A DNA stretch of 64,000 nt. Source: Cribrihabitans_A neustonicus (GTDB lineage Bacteria; Pseudomonadota; Alphaproteobacteria; Rhodobacterales; Rhodobacteraceae). This document shows positions 17,672 through 25,923 of this stretch, in pieces; position 1 is the stretch's first letter, and each line of letters opens with the position of its first letter. Below the pieces are notes generated by a model, which saw nothing but the letters and a program-made list of their open reading frames with translations, was not told the DNA's origin and made no database searches. Where the stretch lies: contig NZ_JBMERQ010000001.1 of NCBI RefSeq assembly GCF_048820895.1, positions 248,001 to 312,000 of the forward strand, written 5' to 3'. A program made the translations under genes and the position numbers.

Positions 17672-18592
17672 CTATTCTTCCAGGCGCCAGGAGTTCACGA
17701 GCGAAAGAGCCTTTGCTGATGGCAACAGCCAGCTCAGCTCGGACCAGATGAGATGCTCAGGAAATGTGAGGTAAAGGATGGTGCCAGTGTCCGCATCACT
17801 TACCTCACCGTCACAGATTGGCTGTATACCTCGCCGGTTCAGGGTCTCATCCATTACATTGCATCGGAAAATGGCTGTCAGGCCGTCGGCTTGTTCGTAA
17901 ATTTTGTAATCCACGCTGGAATGGCCGGGGGGCAACGGCTGATATCCGGCGGGCGGCAGGCCGTTCAGCGAGAGCCATGTAAGATGCCCTTGCCGCAGGC
18001 TTGGGGGCTTACCGCGGCTGGCCTGATACCGGTCAAACCTTCTGGTGACGTCCGGAGGCGCCTTGGGAGCATCGCCTCCTGCCCACACTAGTTTGAATTT
18101 GACAACGTCTGAGTCACCCGGGTTTTCCGGATCACCTGTAATATCGGCATCAAAGAACAGGTTCCGGCCCACCGGCTCCAAAGTATCCAACTTGAAGGCA
18201 AATCCGCCCACTGCTTCCGTATCGCTCACCAGGTTTCTGTCGTACCGGCCATCCCCTGCAAAACCAGTCCGGTTCTGAGCGCGCTTCATGCCCTCCGCCA
18301 CGCGTGAGCGGTCTTGTATGATCCTGGTCACTTCCTTGCCGAGGTAAGGGTTGCGATATCCGGTCGGAAAGGCGAACCAAACGCCTTGCTGCCAATGGTA
18401 GGCAACCGGTTCGGCGGAGGCATCCCCTTTGGCAGGTTCAATTGGGGATGCGGCCAAACTGGGCGCGTCTACCGCGCCCCAGCCAACAAAGGCAGCGGCC
18501 GAAAGTGCTATCGGAAGACGGGAGGCTGTTGTTTTTGCGCCGGGTAACGGTTTCATGTCCTGAGGAACAGCCGGAGTAAACCCGGTCGTCAT
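17672..18592 (-). CDS. Unrecognised exported protein
   Basis: 306 residues from the ATG at 18592; a second in-frame ATG at 18556 would put a hydrophobic segment (LPIALSAAAFVGWGAV) near the N-terminus as a signal peptide. Neither start has a convincing ribosome-binding site. The body is rich in aromatic and polar residues (YHWQQGVWFAFPTGYRNPYL, LTWLSLNGLPPAGYQPLPPG, LYLTFPEHLIWSELSWLLPS), suggesting a globular exported protein. I do not recognise the family. Base composition is lower in GC than the neighbours, compatible with acquisition. It stands alone between the RTX gene and the tRNA locus. Confidence 0.6.
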   Translation of the reverse strand: MTTGFTPAVPQDMKPLPGAKTTASRLPIALSAAAFVGWGAVDAPSLAASPIEPAKGDASAEPVAYHWQQGVWFAFPTGYRNPYLGKEVTRIIQDRSRVAEGMKRAQNRTGFAGDGRYDRNLVSDTEAVGGFAFKLDTLEPVGRNLFFDADITGDPENPGDSDVVKFKLVWAGGDAPKAPPDVTRRFDRYQASRGKPPSLRQGHLTWLSLNGLPPAGYQPLPPGHSSVDYKIYEQADGLTAIFRCNVMDETLNRRGIQPICDGEVSDADTGTILYLTFPEHLIWSELSWLLPSAKALSLVNSWRLEE

Positions 18593-18717
18593 GGAAGTCA
18601 GATTCCAGACTTACTGAATTTAACCGTCAGAAGATAACCAATTCCACAGTGCTGTATGGGGCCGTATCTGCCGCATCCAGTCCATGCCTCTATTCTCAAG
18701 GCCTTAAGTGGTGATTT

Positions 18718-18792
18718 TGGCTCCGGCGGTAGGGATCGAACCTACGACCAATTGATTAACAGTCAACTGCTCTACCGCTGAGCTACGCCGGA
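18718..18792 (-). tRNA. tRNA-Asn (GTT), copy 1
   Basis: 75 nt including encoded CCA. On the minus strand the acceptor stem is TCCGGCG/CGCCGGA, the D arm GCTC...GAGC, the anticodon loop CTGTTAA with anticodon GTT, and the T arm GGTTCGATCC. It is identical in sequence to the copy at 26737-26811. Confidence 0.97.
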
Positions 18793-19190
18793 ACACGAGG
18801 GGGTGTATAGGGGGAGCGGCGGCTGGCGTCCATAGGAAATTTGCGTCTTCCGGCAATTTTTTTCCCACGGGCCGGAACAGACGCAAGCGATTGTTTAGGC
18901 TGGTGTAATTGCGTGCACAGCTACCGCCCGGGCAAGGGCGCGCGCAGCTTGGCCGCAGCACAGCCGGTCCGCCGCCGGGGGCGGCATATCCTTTGTTCCA
19001 GCGGAGCAAACCAGGCTCCGCCGCCGGTCCCCCGGTAGCCCGGTCCCCCGCGCCGCGGCCGGGGGTCTGATGGCAGCACCCGCCACAGGGCCCGAAGCCG
19101 GCGCTGTCCAAGCCGGCGGACGGCAGAAATGCAGCCAGACCCTGCCGCCTGCCCGTGGGCAGGCATCTCAAATTTCGGGGGGGAGGGGAT
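18793..19190. other. Spacer between tRNA-Asn copy 1 and the integration site
   Basis: About 400 bases. It contains the tRNA promoter at its left edge and a short GCCTGCCC/GGGCAGGC hairpin at 19147-19164. Open frames are low-quality or run across the tRNA gene. No gene recognised. Confidence 0.5.
18804..18831 (-). promoter_or_regulatory. Promoter candidate of tRNA-Asn copy 1
   Basis: On the minus strand GGACGC (18826-18831) and TATACA (18804-18809) are 16 bases apart, with the -10 box 11 bases before the mature 5' end. The second tRNA copy has the same arrangement (GGACGC, 16 bases, TATATG), which supports both. Confidence 0.6.
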
Positions 19191-19236
19191 TGGCTCCGGC
19201 GGTAGGGATCGAACCTACGACCAATTGATTAACAGT
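19191..19236 (-). repeat. Attachment-site repeat (attL): 3' part of tRNA-Asn
   Basis: 46 bases identical to the 3' end of both tRNA-Asn genes, from the CCA to the anticodon triplet, after which the sequence diverges into the element. It is a tRNA remnant, not a functional gene. The matching copy is 26737-26782. Confidence 0.93.
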
Positions 19237-19353
19237 ATGAAGTTGCGAGCAAATCATGGCTCATTCTGGTCAATTCGGGGCGTACGGTGCCTTGAAAACA
19301 TGACAACTTTTTCCCGGTAGCACCATCCAGGTTCATCTGGATCAACAGCAAAC

Positions 19354-19373
19354 ACTGTACTCGGGACTGTACT
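19354..19373. repeat. Direct repeat before the integrase gene
   Basis: ACTGTACT occurs at 19354-19361 and 19366-19373, directly before the integrase start. The placement suits a regulatory or arm-type integrase-binding site, but this is a guess from position. Confidence 0.4.
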
Positions 19374-19377
19374 TTCC

Positions 19378-20502
19378 ATGGCCATCTTCAAATTCACCGA
19401 GGCCCGCCTCAGGGACCTCCCGCTCGGCTCGGGCATCCACCGCGACACCGAAGTCAAGGGCCTCATGTGCATCTCCCACAAGACCACCAAGACGTTCGCC
19501 GTGCAGGGCGACGTCCGCAGGGACAAGCGCCTGGTCCGCTCAGTTCGCGTCAAGATCGGCCGCGTGGACCTGGTGCGACTGGCCGAGGCCAGGAACGAGG
19601 CCCGCAGGCTCATGGCGACGATCCAGTCGGGCATCGACCCCACCGCTGGTCCAGAGTCCACCGGCATCACGTTGGAGCAGGCGTTGAAGGAGCACCTGAG
19701 CGAGCGGGACCTCTCCGCCGCCACGGAGCGGAACTACCGATATCACATGGACAACTACCTCGGGCGTCTTCGGCGCCGCGCGGTGGCTGACATCACGCGC
19801 CAGGACTGCCGGGAGCTCATGGAGCAGCTCACGAGGCGCCACGGCAAGACCACGGGTGCGTCGGTGATGCGCACCGTCCGAGCGCTCGTGAACACCGCTC
19901 GGAGGCACGACGAGACGATAGGGGCCAACCCGGTGGACGCCATCCGCGTGCCCGCCACGCCGAAGCGGGAGGTCGGCGAGTTGGACGTGGCGGGCTTCTG
20001 GTCCACGACCGGGGCCATGTCACCGCTCATGCGTGACCTACAGCGGGCGTTCCTGCTGACCGGGGCGAGGCGGACCTCGTTGCTGGGCGTAAGGCGCGCC
20101 GACTTCGACGCCGAACGGGGCGTGTTGACCCTCACCCACATGAAGACGGGCGGGTCGTGGTCGTTCCCAACCGGGCGCTGGCTCACCGCGACGCTGGCCG
20201 CACGGATGGAGGAGGACGGGCCGCTGAACTCACCCTGGCTCTGGCCCTCGCCGGGCGCCGCCTCCGGTCACGTGGCCGAGCCGAAGCGGGGCGGCGTCCC
20301 GTCTCCCCACGCCCTTCGCCACCACTGCCGCACCATGATGATCGCGGCGGGCGTCCCCTACGCCGAGGGTGCGCTCCTTTTGGGCCAGAGGCTCCCCGGT
20401 GCCAGTGGCGGCTACGTCCACCAGACGCACTTAATCGAGGCACTGCGTCCGCACGCTCAGGCGCTGGAGGACCTGGTGATCGGGAGGGAGGGCGTTGCGT
20501 GA
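19378..20502 (+). CDS. int: Tyrosine-recombinase integrase
   Basis: 374 residues. N-terminal arm-binding domain (1-90, including FTEARLRDLPLGSG), core-binding SAM-like domain (about 97-180) and C-terminal catalytic domain. Catalytic residues visible: Arg231 in TGARRTSLLGVRR, Lys256, His311-x-x-Arg314 in HALRHHCR, and nucleophile Tyr346 in GGYVH. The usual LGH histidine is Gln337 (LLLGQRLPG), a tolerated substitution in some integrases. It starts about 140 bases inside the attL repeat and reads into the element, as in tRNA-targeting islands. It would catalyse integration into the tRNA-Asn 3' half. Confidence 0.94.
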   Translation: MAIFKFTEARLRDLPLGSGIHRDTEVKGLMCISHKTTKTFAVQGDVRRDKRLVRSVRVKIGRVDLVRLAEARNEARRLMATIQSGIDPTAGPESTGITLEQALKEHLSERDLSAATERNYRYHMDNYLGRLRRRAVADITRQDCRELMEQLTRRHGKTTGASVMRTVRALVNTARRHDETIGANPVDAIRVPATPKREVGELDVAGFWSTTGAMSPLMRDLQRAFLLTGARRTSLLGVRRADFDAERGVLTLTHMKTGGSWSFPTGRWLTATLAARMEEDGPLNSPWLWPSPGAASGHVAEPKRGGVPSPHALRHHCRTMMIAAGVPYAEGALLLGQRLPGASGGYVHQTHLIEALRPHAQALEDLVIGREGVA

Positions 20503-20699
20503 ACGATGGTGCGCACGGGTAAGACGCTGGTAACCATTTTGGTCCACATTCGATAATCTGAAATCAGAAAAACGCCCGTGCATCGGGTCACAGGCCCTGT
20601 CGGTTCCAACGCTGCCGCCGGCGAGCGCGCCCTATATGACGCAAAGTTAACGGCACACCCCCCTAACGGACGCACTGCGTCCGAATGAGGAGATGTGCC

Positions 20700-20900
20700 A
20701 TGGACGCCCAGGCAGAACTGCAGACCTTCACCAGCCCCTGGCTGACCACCGATCAAGCCGCCGCATACCTCAGCGTCTCGAGCGGGACCCTCGCCAACTG
20801 GCGCAGCAAGGGCAACGGACCCCGCTACCGTGCCGTGGGCCGGATGGTGCGATACCACCGCGACGACCTCGACGCCTTCATGATGGAGGGGGCGGCATGA
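20700..20900 (+). CDS. AlpA/excisionase-type HTH regulator
   Basis: 66 residues. The segment WLTTDQAAAYLSVSSGTLANWRSKGNGPRYRAVGRMVRYHRDDLDAFM is a MerR-like winged helix-turn-helix of the AlpA/excisionase group. The start is set by AGGAG 7 bases before the ATG at 20700. In P4-like satellites and Gram-negative PICIs AlpA activates excision genes. Its stop overlaps the next start (ATGA). Confidence 0.9.
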   Translation: MDAQAELQTFTSPWLTTDQAAAYLSVSSGTLANWRSKGNGPRYRAVGRMVRYHRDDLDAFMMEGAA

Positions 20901-21277
20901 GCGTACCATCACCCGCCGACGCGCAGGACTGGGCGCAGGTCGACTACGTGATGACCCTGACGCTGTTCATCATGGAAAAAAACGAGGGACACCACTTCGT
21001 GGAGCTGCTGGTCAGTCTGCTGAAAAGCCGACTGCTCTGGGAACAGTCCGATCCGTGTACGCTGGCCGCTGTGGCCGTCTACGCCGACCGCTTCCCGAGG
21101 GCCGTCAACGGGGATGGCAGCGTGTTCTTCGACACGCCCGAGACTGTGCTGGCACTCTCCAAGGACCCGATCTTCTGGGACGACCCGTACCTGGTGGGCA
21201 TGGCCAAGAGACGCGCCGCGCGCCCAAACCGCCAAAGGGCGAAGGACGGCGAGCCCTACATGGACCGGGGCGTCTGA
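20897..21277 (+). CDS. Satellite protein of unknown function
   Basis: 126 residues, acidic, no signal peptide or membrane helix. It begins MSVPSPADAQDWAQVDYVMT and has an N-terminal helical half (LTLFIMEKNEGHHFVELLVSLLKSRLL) and a basic tail (KRRAARPNRQRAKDG). I recognise no family. It is translationally coupled to the AlpA-like gene (4-bp overlap) and precedes the replication genes, so regulation, replication or interference with a helper phage are all possible. Confidence 0.75.
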   Translation: MSVPSPADAQDWAQVDYVMTLTLFIMEKNEGHHFVELLVSLLKSRLLWEQSDPCTLAAVAVYADRFPRAVNGDGSVFFDTPETVLALSKDPIFWDDPYLVGMAKRRAARPNRQRAKDGEPYMDRGV

Positions 21278-21422
21278 GGCCCGCCAACGTTGGAGCCCAC
21301 CTGTGCCCACGCAGGCTTACGACGACAGACCGTCGCGACAGTGTTCGTTGAGAGCAAGCCGGCCGCAAGGACCGCCTCCCGCGGCCGGCTCCGTGATCCA
21401 CCCTCTTGGAAAGGAAGACCCT

Positions 21423-21662
21423 TTGACTGATCCTGAATATGTCGCGCCGACGGCCCCCTCCATACCCTCGTTCGCCGACCTCCTGACGCCGAAGCAGGCG
21501 AGCGAGATGACCGGCCATCCGGAGACGGTTCTGGCCGTCTATCGCTCCCGCCGCAACACCGGCCAATCGCCCGACGCGGGCCCCGAGTTCGTGAAGGTAG
21601 GCCGCGAGGTGTTCTACACCCGCGAGGCCGTCCGGGCGTACCTCGCTGGCAAGCGGGGCTGA
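21423..21662 (+). CDS. Second small HTH (MerR/AlpA-like) protein
   Basis: 79 residues from a TTG start at 21423, preceded by AAGGAAG at a spacing of about 5 bases; a GTG at 21393 is a weaker alternative. The region LTPKQASEMTGHPETVLAVYRSRR...GPEFVKVGREVFYTREAVRAYLAGKRG is a helix-turn-helix of the helix_turn_helix_17 type, distinct in sequence from the AlpA-like gene. It ends 3 bases before the primase-helicase gene and is probably in the same transcript. Confidence 0.78.
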   Translation: MTDPEYVAPTAPSIPSFADLLTPKQASEMTGHPETVLAVYRSRRNTGQSPDAGPEFVKVGREVFYTREAVRAYLAGKRG

Positions 21663-21665
21663 GCC

Positions 21666-24077
21666 ATGACCGGACAACCGACGACACAACCGGCGGAGCT
21701 GGGCCCGCTGATCGAGGCGGGCTACCAACTGATCCCGCTGCACAACTTCGCCTACGAGGACGAGCACAAGGGCATGCGGCGCAAGCGCGGTAAGAGCCCA
21801 ATCCACGGCAACTGGACCAAGCGCTCCTACCGTTCCGTTGACCAGGTCACGCATATGGAGACCGGCGAAAACGTTGGCGTCAGGCTCACGGCGACCGACC
21901 TGATCTTGGACGTGGACCCGCGGAACTTCCCGGAAGGCGAGGGCCTCTATACACCGGGCAGCCCTTACGTCGAGCTCGTCCTGTGGACCGGCATCGACCC
22001 CGACCTCTACCCGACCGTCATCACGGGCAGCGGCGGACTGCACGTCTACATGACCAAGCCAGAGGGCGTGTCCACAAGGGACAGCCTGGGCGAGGACAAG
22101 TTCCCCGGCATCGAGTTCAAGTCTTTCGGTCGCCAGGTAGTGGCACCCGGTTCGATCCACCCCGACACGCGGAGGCCATACCTCTGGGACCCCGACAGGC
22201 CCGTGCTCGACGCGTTCGGCGCCGATCCGGTGCCCGACAGCCTGCTCGAACTGGTCCGAAGGCCTCAGGGGGCGGCACCGACCGGTGGCGGAGAGCACGA
22301 CCAGGAGGAGCTGACCGAGATGCTCGAAGCCCTGGATCCCGAGGACTTCCAGGACCACGCCGACTGGCTGACGCTCATGCAGGCCTGCCACCACGCCACC
22401 GCAGGCGACGGTCGCCAGGAGTTCATCGAGTGGTGCACCCGCGACCCCGAGTACGCCGACCAAGGCACGATTGTCGGTCTGCGCTGGGACAGCCTCCACG
22501 CCGACAACAAGGGAGCCCGCGTCACCTACCGCACGCTGCACAAGCTGCTGCGCGACACCGGGGCCGAGGAGGCCATCCCGCGCCCGCCCGCATCCGACGA
22601 CTTCGACGATCTGGACGAGGAGACCCTTTCGGCGCTGGCCCAGCGGGAGCGCAAGGAGGACCGCAAGATCGGTGAAACCAGCGTGCGCGAAAGGCTGAGC
22701 GTGCGCCGCATTGACCTGAAGGGAGCGAAGCGCGACCTGGTGTACGTCAGCCTCGCAGGCGGTGTCGTGGACCTGAGGAGCGGCCGAGCATGGCGCACGG
22801 TAGAACTTGCCGCCACCCACTTCGCCGGCAGCCGCATGACCGTGGAGCCCGAGAAACCCAAGGACGACGGGGACGGGCCGAAGCGCGGGCGCCCGCCGCA
22901 GCCGAAGGAAATGCGGGTGGTCAACGTTTGGGTCGGCGACCGGAACGGAGACCGCAAGACCGTGGACGTGATGACCTGGGCGCCGGGCCGCCCGGCGATC
23001 TGCGCGCCGCCGGAGGGCCGCGGCGAGGCCGTGAACACCTGGAGCGATCTGTCCTTTAAGGATGCACCCGACGACTGGAGGGACCGGGCGGCGAAGTTCG
23101 TGGACCACGTCAAGTGGCTCCTGCCGGACGGCGACGACGCCGACGACTTCCTCGACTGGATCGCCCACATCGTCCAGCAACCGGGGGTACTGCCCCACAC
23201 GGCGTGGCTGATGATTACCTCGAAGCGCGGCGTCGGTCGGAACTGGGTGGCCTCGGTCCTGGCGCGTGTCCTGGCCGGCCACGCGGCGCTCGGTGTCGAC
23301 CTCGGTGACGTCCTGGGCAGCAGCTTCAACGAGCGGCTATCCGAGAAGCTTCTGCTCGTCGTCGACGAGACCAGGGAGGGCGCCGGGGCCGACCGGCACC
23401 GCAAGGCGAACAAGCTGCAGAAGGTCATCACCGAGGAGCACCGAGAGATCAATCCGAAGTTCGGCCTGAAGTCGGTGCAGTACAACTGCTGCCGGTTCCT
23501 GATGTTCTCCAACTTCATGGACGCCCTGCCCATCGACGACCGGGACCGGCGCATCCGCGTGGCCTACAACCCCGAGAGCGTTCGGGAGCCCTCCTACTAC
23601 CGGGACCTGTACGAGACGCGCAGGGACCCACGGTTCGTGGCGTCGGTGGCGAAGTTCCTGAGGGAGCGTGACCTGTCCGCCTTCAACCCAGGCCTGCCGG
23701 CGCCGATGACGGACGCCAAGCGGTCGGTGGTCGAATTCCTGGAGACCGACGAGCATCGTGAGCTCAAGGCGCTGTTCGAGGCTTGGCCGGCCGACCTGAT
23801 CGGCCTGTCCGACGTGATGGACCATCTGGAGGCCACCTGCGACGGCTTCCCGTCCAACCTCAAGTTCATCGTGGACGAGGCCGGCGGTTCGGTCACGCAG
23901 AGGCGCTTCAATAAGAGGGGTTCAGGCGGCAACGAGAAGGACCGGGTCGTAATCGCCCGGCGGGGAGAGTGGGACGCTCTGCGTGTCAAGCGCGAGAGAC
24001 CGGCGGTCATGGCGAAGATCATTGACGCCGCGAGGGCGGAATGGCGAGCGGGGGAGAAGGCGGCAAAGGACGGTTGA
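21666..24077 (+). CDS. Bifunctional primase-polymerase / D5-like helicase
   Basis: 803 residues. N-terminal archaeo-eukaryotic primase (Prim-Pol) domain: IPLH near residue 20, KSPIHGNW, metal ligands Asp82 and Asp84 in LILDVDPRN, GSGGLH with His126, and the third motif region IEFKSFGRQVVAPGSIHP. A PriCT-like helical segment follows (WLTLMQACHHATAGD to IEWCTRDPEYAD). The C-terminal half is a DUF5906/D5-type superfamily 3 helicase: TSKRGVGRNWVASVL is the Walker A position, LLLVVDETREG Walker B, and FSNFMDALPIDDRDRRIRV a sensor/arginine segment. The Walker A lysine is replaced by Arg525, which is unusual. Presumably it initiates replication at the adjacent inverted-repeat region. Confidence 0.88.
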   Translation: MTGQPTTQPAELGPLIEAGYQLIPLHNFAYEDEHKGMRRKRGKSPIHGNWTKRSYRSVDQVTHMETGENVGVRLTATDLILDVDPRNFPEGEGLYTPGSPYVELVLWTGIDPDLYPTVITGSGGLHVYMTKPEGVSTRDSLGEDKFPGIEFKSFGRQVVAPGSIHPDTRRPYLWDPDRPVLDAFGADPVPDSLLELVRRPQGAAPTGGGEHDQEELTEMLEALDPEDFQDHADWLTLMQACHHATAGDGRQEFIEWCTRDPEYADQGTIVGLRWDSLHADNKGARVTYRTLHKLLRDTGAEEAIPRPPASDDFDDLDEETLSALAQRERKEDRKIGETSVRERLSVRRIDLKGAKRDLVYVSLAGGVVDLRSGRAWRTVELAATHFAGSRMTVEPEKPKDDGDGPKRGRPPQPKEMRVVNVWVGDRNGDRKTVDVMTWAPGRPAICAPPEGRGEAVNTWSDLSFKDAPDDWRDRAAKFVDHVKWLLPDGDDADDFLDWIAHIVQQPGVLPHTAWLMITSKRGVGRNWVASVLARVLAGHAALGVDLGDVLGSSFNERLSEKLLLVVDETREGAGADRHRKANKLQKVITEEHREINPKFGLKSVQYNCCRFLMFSNFMDALPIDDRDRRIRVAYNPESVREPSYYRDLYETRRDPRFVASVAKFLRERDLSAFNPGLPAPMTDAKRSVVEFLETDEHRELKALFEAWPADLIGLSDVMDHLEATCDGFPSNLKFIVDEAGGSVTQRRFNKRGSGGNEKDRVVIARRGEWDALRVKRERPAVMAKIIDAARAEWRAGEKAAKDG

Positions 24078-24667
24078 GCCTGTTCGACCATATCGAACAT
24101 GCCGCACTAGACGACCCCACGGACAAACGGACAAGGGCGGACAGCCTGCCGGACTCATAGGGTATAATAAATAGACACACTAACAAAAGGATACTGAATT
24201 AAGTTTCGCGTATAATGCCAAAAGCGCGTCCGCCCTTGTCCGTTTGTCCGTGGGCAGGCGCTTTCAAGCTTGAAGGCGGCACGGTCCCACCCTGGAAGAC
24301 GGGGAAAGCAGGGGGCCGTCACCGAAATCGGCGGAGGGGACGCCTCACGCCAGTGAGAGGTAGGCTCGCTCACACGTGAATTCGCTGGCGTACGTCGCCG
24401 ACGGGACGTGGCATCCTGACCTCGAACAGTGAGGAGCGAGCCGCCCGGAAAACCTCGACGCCCGGCAGCCTGCCCACCGAAGTGCGCCCCTCCGATCCTG
24501 GATCAGGGGGCCTCGCGAAAGGAAGGGCAATCGCGTCAGGGGCTTGCCCGGGCAACGCCCCTCCAAGCACAGCCACGAGCACCGCAGACGGCTCGCACGG
24601 TGGCCCCCTCGGCCCCCTAGATAACGTGATGCGAGGAGCTCCATCAGGTCGAACAGGAGTTACCAGC
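24078..24667. other. Candidate replication origin region of the satellite
   Basis: 590 bases without a convincing gene between the primase-helicase and terS-like genes. It holds a perfect 27-bp inverted repeat around an AT-rich stretch (about 24155-24220) with two TATAAT boxes (24163-24168 and 24211-24216), and a small CTCAC/GTGAG hairpin at 24344-24357. Open frames at 24345-24678 are Pro/Arg-rich and unconvincing. Confidence 0.55.
24116..24254. repeat. Perfect 27-bp inverted repeat with 85-bp AT-rich spacer
   Basis: Arm 1 is 24116-24142 and arm 2 is 24228-24254, exact reverse complements. Each arm contains two tandem GGACAA motifs plus a related GGACA-like copy, resembling iterons. The spacer is markedly AT-rich in an otherwise GC-rich element. 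Position right after a primase-helicase gene suggests a replication origin; a termination or DNA-packaging site is an alternative. Confidence 0.85.
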
Positions 24668-25315
24668 GTGAGCATCATGCGGATGAACAGGATCAGGCCC
24701 GCGCCCGACCCTCATATGCCGAGCCAACTCGCCCCGGTCGTGGCCCAGGTGTACGGCGAGAAGGGGGATGAGTTCCTCGGCTACCTTCGCCAGTTCGGGC
24801 ACGTCACCTATGCTGCCAACATGACCGGCCTGACCCGGCGCACCTTCTACGACCGGCGGGCCAAGAACCCCGACTTCGCGGAGGCGTGGGACGACGCGGT
24901 GACCGCCTTCGAGGAGGAGCTCACCCAGCGCGTGGTCCAGACGGCCCTGGAGATGGGCACGGGCAGGTGGGTGCCGGTGATCGACCCGAAGACCGGCAGG
25001 CCCGAGCTGGACGACGACTTCGAGTTGGTCCACCGCTTCGAGACCAGCCATGTGGACCCGCGTGTGCTGACCAAGCTCCTGGCCCTGCGCATGAGCTCCG
25101 TTGACGGCCCGGCCCAGACCAACGTCCAGATCAACAACCAGACCAACGTGCACAACGAGCTTCCGACCCGGAAGCCTAAGCTCGTCGGCGGCACCACCGG
25201 GTCCATACGGAGACCCCTGGGCGACCCCGACGCATCGGGGGCACGTCCGGGCGTCGAGGACGCCGAGGTGATCCAGGGGACGACACACGAGCCCGACGGA
25301 GACGACGATGCCTGA
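24668..25315 (+). CDS. Terminase small subunit-like HTH protein
   Basis: 215 residues from the GTG at 24668, set by AGGAG 8 bases upstream. Residues about 30-75 (YLRQFGHVTYAANMTGLTRRTFYDRRAKNPDFAEAWDDA) are the DNA-binding HTH seen in phage terminase small subunits, followed by an oligomerisation-like helix (FEEELTQRVVQTALEMG) and the region VPVIDPKTGRPE...DPRVLTKLLALRM. The C-terminal 70 residues are Asn/Gln- then Gly/Asp-rich and probably disordered. No large subunit is present, so it would redirect a helper phage's packaging motor, as PICI TerS proteins do. The role is inferred; a transcription regulator is the alternative. Confidence 0.72.
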   Translation: MSIMRMNRIRPAPDPHMPSQLAPVVAQVYGEKGDEFLGYLRQFGHVTYAANMTGLTRRTFYDRRAKNPDFAEAWDDAVTAFEEELTQRVVQTALEMGTGRWVPVIDPKTGRPELDDDFELVHRFETSHVDPRVLTKLLALRMSSVDGPAQTNVQINNQTNVHNELPTRKPKLVGGTTGSIRRPLGDPDASGARPGVEDAEVIQGTTHEPDGDDDA

Positions 25316-25592
25316 CCCCTATCCACACGTCACCCTGGTGTCGCCGGGCGGCGTGCTCACGAAGCCATTCTCGGACGGCTCGCACCTCACGATGCGCGTC
25401 ACCCTCGGCTACCTGTTCGGCGAGGAGGGCGTCCTGACCGAGATGCGGGAGCGGCGTGAGCCGGTGCCCTGGGAAAACGAGGAGGCCAGAGATACAGCCT
25501 TGGCGTCCATCCGAACGCGTATCGACATCGAGGACGACGTGAGGGCCGACCTGCTGGAGTGGGTGGGTGCCTCCCCGTTCTACGAGGACTGA
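25308..25592 (+). CDS. Satellite protein of unknown function
   Basis: 94 residues, acidic, no membrane segment. It overlaps the end of the terS-like gene by 8 bp (ATGCCTGA) and has GGAG upstream, so it is a coupled, real gene. Segments such as VTLVSPGGVLTKPFSDGSHL and EDDVRADLLEWVGASPFYED do not match a family I know. A hairpin follows directly. By position it could be a packaging or capsid-modifying factor, but this is only context. Confidence 0.75.
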   Translation: MPDPYPHVTLVSPGGVLTKPFSDGSHLTMRVTLGYLFGEEGVLTEMRERREPVPWENEEARDTALASIRTRIDIEDDVRADLLEWVGASPFYED

Positions 25593-25620
25593 CAGGGCCC
25601 CCGAAGCGGCCGGGCCCTGT
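25592..25620 (+). terminator. Hairpin after the terS-like/unknown gene pair
   Basis: ACAGGGCCC (25592-25600) and GGGCCCTGT (25612-25620) form a perfect 9-bp stem overlapping the stop codon of the preceding gene. No T tract follows. Confidence 0.5.
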
Positions 25621-25785
25621 GCCCGGCGCTGTGCTCGTCCTGGTCGAACTGCCCTAAGCCCCTGATCCGGCTGGGTCTGTCGCCTCCGGTCCCCCTGATC
25701 GTCAGTCAGGCGCGCGCCCTCACTGGCTTACGCGGAGCAGCCCGCGCGGCATCATGCGTCGTAAACCCTCACGAGGAGACCGACG

Positions 25786-25923
25786 ATGGACCAGACGCCG
25801 ACCAGGATCATCACGCGCGAGAAGCAACAGCTCGCCGAGATGGAACGCAAGTTCGCCGAGGTGGAGCTACAACAAGAGGAACGTTTCAACCTCATGGAAA
25901 GGAAGCGCTGCCTATCTCGGTGA
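25786..25923 (+). CDS. Truncated short satellite ORF
   Basis: 45 residues from the ATG at 25786, which has GAGGAG 7-8 bases upstream, a good start. The N-terminal part (MDQTPTRIITREKQQLAEME, then RKFAEVELQQEERF) looks like a coiled coil. It then runs into lower-GC sequence read in a frame different from the DUF262-like fragment and stops. I read this as the 5' end of a satellite gene cut off by a recombination junction near 25870-25910. Whether the short product is made is unknown. Confidence 0.5.
   Translation: MDQTPTRIITREKQQLAEMERKFAEVELQQEERFNLMERKRCLSR

Noticed and set aside
18704..19171. 155-codon minus-strand frame across tRNA-Asn copy 1
   Set aside because: It runs through the tRNA gene and its translation has no recognisable features.
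19191..19236. Third tRNA-Asn gene
   Set aside because: Only the 3' 46 bases match; the D arm and 5' acceptor strand are absent, so it is an attachment-site remnant.
22526..23554. 342-codon minus-strand frame inside the primase-helicase gene
   Set aside because: Ser/Arg-rich antisense shadow; the plus-strand gene has clear Prim-Pol and helicase motifs.
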